Of a DNA stretch of 5,359 nt, positions 5,205 to 5,359 are shown piece by piece. Numbering within the stretch: the stretch's first letter is position 1; each line of letters starts with the position of its first letter. The notes beneath the pieces were generated by a model. It saw only the letters and a list, made by a program, of their open reading frames with translations, did not search any database and was not told the DNA's origin. Made by a program: the position numbers and the translations under genes. The stretch is from Actinomycetales bacterium (GTDB lineage Bacteria; Actinomycetota; Actinomycetes; Actinomycetales; BWSM-131): assembly GCA_030149025.1 (NCBI GenBank), contig JASBSH010000109.1:1-5359 (forward strand). Reading direction: 5' to 3'.

Positions 5205-5220
5205 ATACCCTAGTGGGTAT
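5205..5220 (-). promoter_or_regulatory. CsoR-type copper operator (ATACCC-TAGT-GGGTAT)
   Basis: A perfect 6-bp inverted repeat, ATACCC and GGGTAT, around TAGT, lies 23 bp upstream of the SHOCT start. It matches the TACCC...GGGTA form recognised by CsoR-family Cu(I) repressors; the Bacillus subtilis copZA operator as I recall it contains ATACCCTACGGGGGTAT. A TATACC -10-like hexamer on the minus strand (5217-5222) overlaps it, so bound repressor would block RNA polymerase and Cu(I) would release it. No csoR gene is in the window. Related DUF156 repressors (RcnR, FrmR, CstR) prefer different site forms, which favours copper. Confidence 0.75.
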
Positions 5221-5227
5221 ACTGCCA

Positions 5228-5256
5228 ACAGTGCCGTAACACTGTCCTGCCCAGTG
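5228..5256. promoter_or_regulatory. Array of alternating CAGTG half-sites upstream of the copper operator
   Basis: ACAGTG (5228-5233) and CACTGT (5240-5245) form a perfect inverted repeat with a 6-nt spacer. A third half-site, CAGTG, lies at 5252-5256. The half-sites start at 5229, 5240 and 5252, about one helical turn apart and in alternating orientation. This sits 7 bp upstream of the CsoR-type site relative to the minus-strand operon, an activator- or second-repressor-like position. I do not recognise the regulator. Confidence 0.4.
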
Positions 5257-5359
5257 ATATGCCCCAGATCGAAACTGCATCGGACCTTCGCAGCCCGCCA
5301 CGTCGTGTTGTCGGACGGGCGACCAGCGCCGATGCAATGGTGCAGCACATGGGCGGGCC
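5257..5359. other. Upstream region at the right edge, no gene recognised
   Basis: No recognisable protein in any frame up to the window edge. An 8-bp inverted pair, TGCATCGG (5276-5283) and CCGATGCA (5329-5336), is present. An open plus-strand frame from ATG 5331 runs off the edge after a few codons and cannot be judged. A divergent gene beyond the edge is possible. Confidence 0.35.

Noticed and set aside
3425..5239. A 604-codon open frame on the plus strand opposite the multicopper oxidase
   Set aside because: It is the antisense shadow of a GC-rich gene: the translation is His/Gly/Arg-rich with no recognisable domain, while the minus strand has every copper motif and a Tat signal.
5182..5337. 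Longer version of the SHOCT protein starting near 5337
   Set aside because: The extra 50 residues would translate the CsoR-type operator and half-sites, and the strong ribosome site lies just before GTG 5181.

Overview
The window is GC-rich with strong third-position G/C bias, GTG starts and purine-rich Shine-Dalgarno sites. Its protein families (DUF2382/PRC-barrel, a 'PADLDAAADELY' coiled-coil protein, DUF4177, COG2159 amidohydrolase, SHOCT protein with multicopper oxidase) point to a high-GC actinobacterium. I cannot name the genus.

The left part (1-2266) is a zone of broken genes around one small intact gene. It holds, in order: a minus-strand DUF2382 stress-protein remnant (1-330, one in-frame TGA and two opposing frameshifts); a plus-strand coiled-coil gene (410-1081, two frameshifts and a missing middle); a cluster of inverted and direct repeats (1091-1170) containing a 19-bp perfect inverted repeat; an intact DUF4177 gene (1194-1394); and an RclA/mercuric-reductase-like flavoprotein gene (1478-2266). 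That last gene keeps its start, its FAD- and NAD(P)H-binding segments and its C-terminus, but has lost two internal blocks, one of which carried the redox-active cysteine pair.

The right part (2273-5359) is on the minus strand and its three protein genes are intact. Read 5' to 3' on that strand it has: a CsoR-type copper operator (5205-5220) with an adjacent set of CAGTG half-sites; a small SHOCT membrane protein (80 aa); a Tat-exported multicopper oxidase (488 aa) whose GTG start overlaps the SHOCT stop by 4 bp; a tRNA-like gene with a Gly-type body but a CCG anticodon and damaged acceptor/T arms, ending in G-runs; and a COG2159 amidohydrolase (317 aa) that converges on the broken flavoprotein gene with a 6-bp gap.

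The best-supported functional unit is the copper-responsive pair of SHOCT membrane protein and periplasmic-type multicopper oxidase, probably derepressed by Cu(I) through CsoR acting at the palindrome, and used to oxidise and detoxify Cu(I). The broken RclA-like gene belongs to a family linked to hypochlorous-acid and copper stress, so the locus may once have had a broader metal/redox-stress role (inference). I see no phage, transposase, CRISPR or clearly new defence system here. The most unusual items are the repeated internal deletions, the repeat cluster at 1091-1170 and the odd tRNA.
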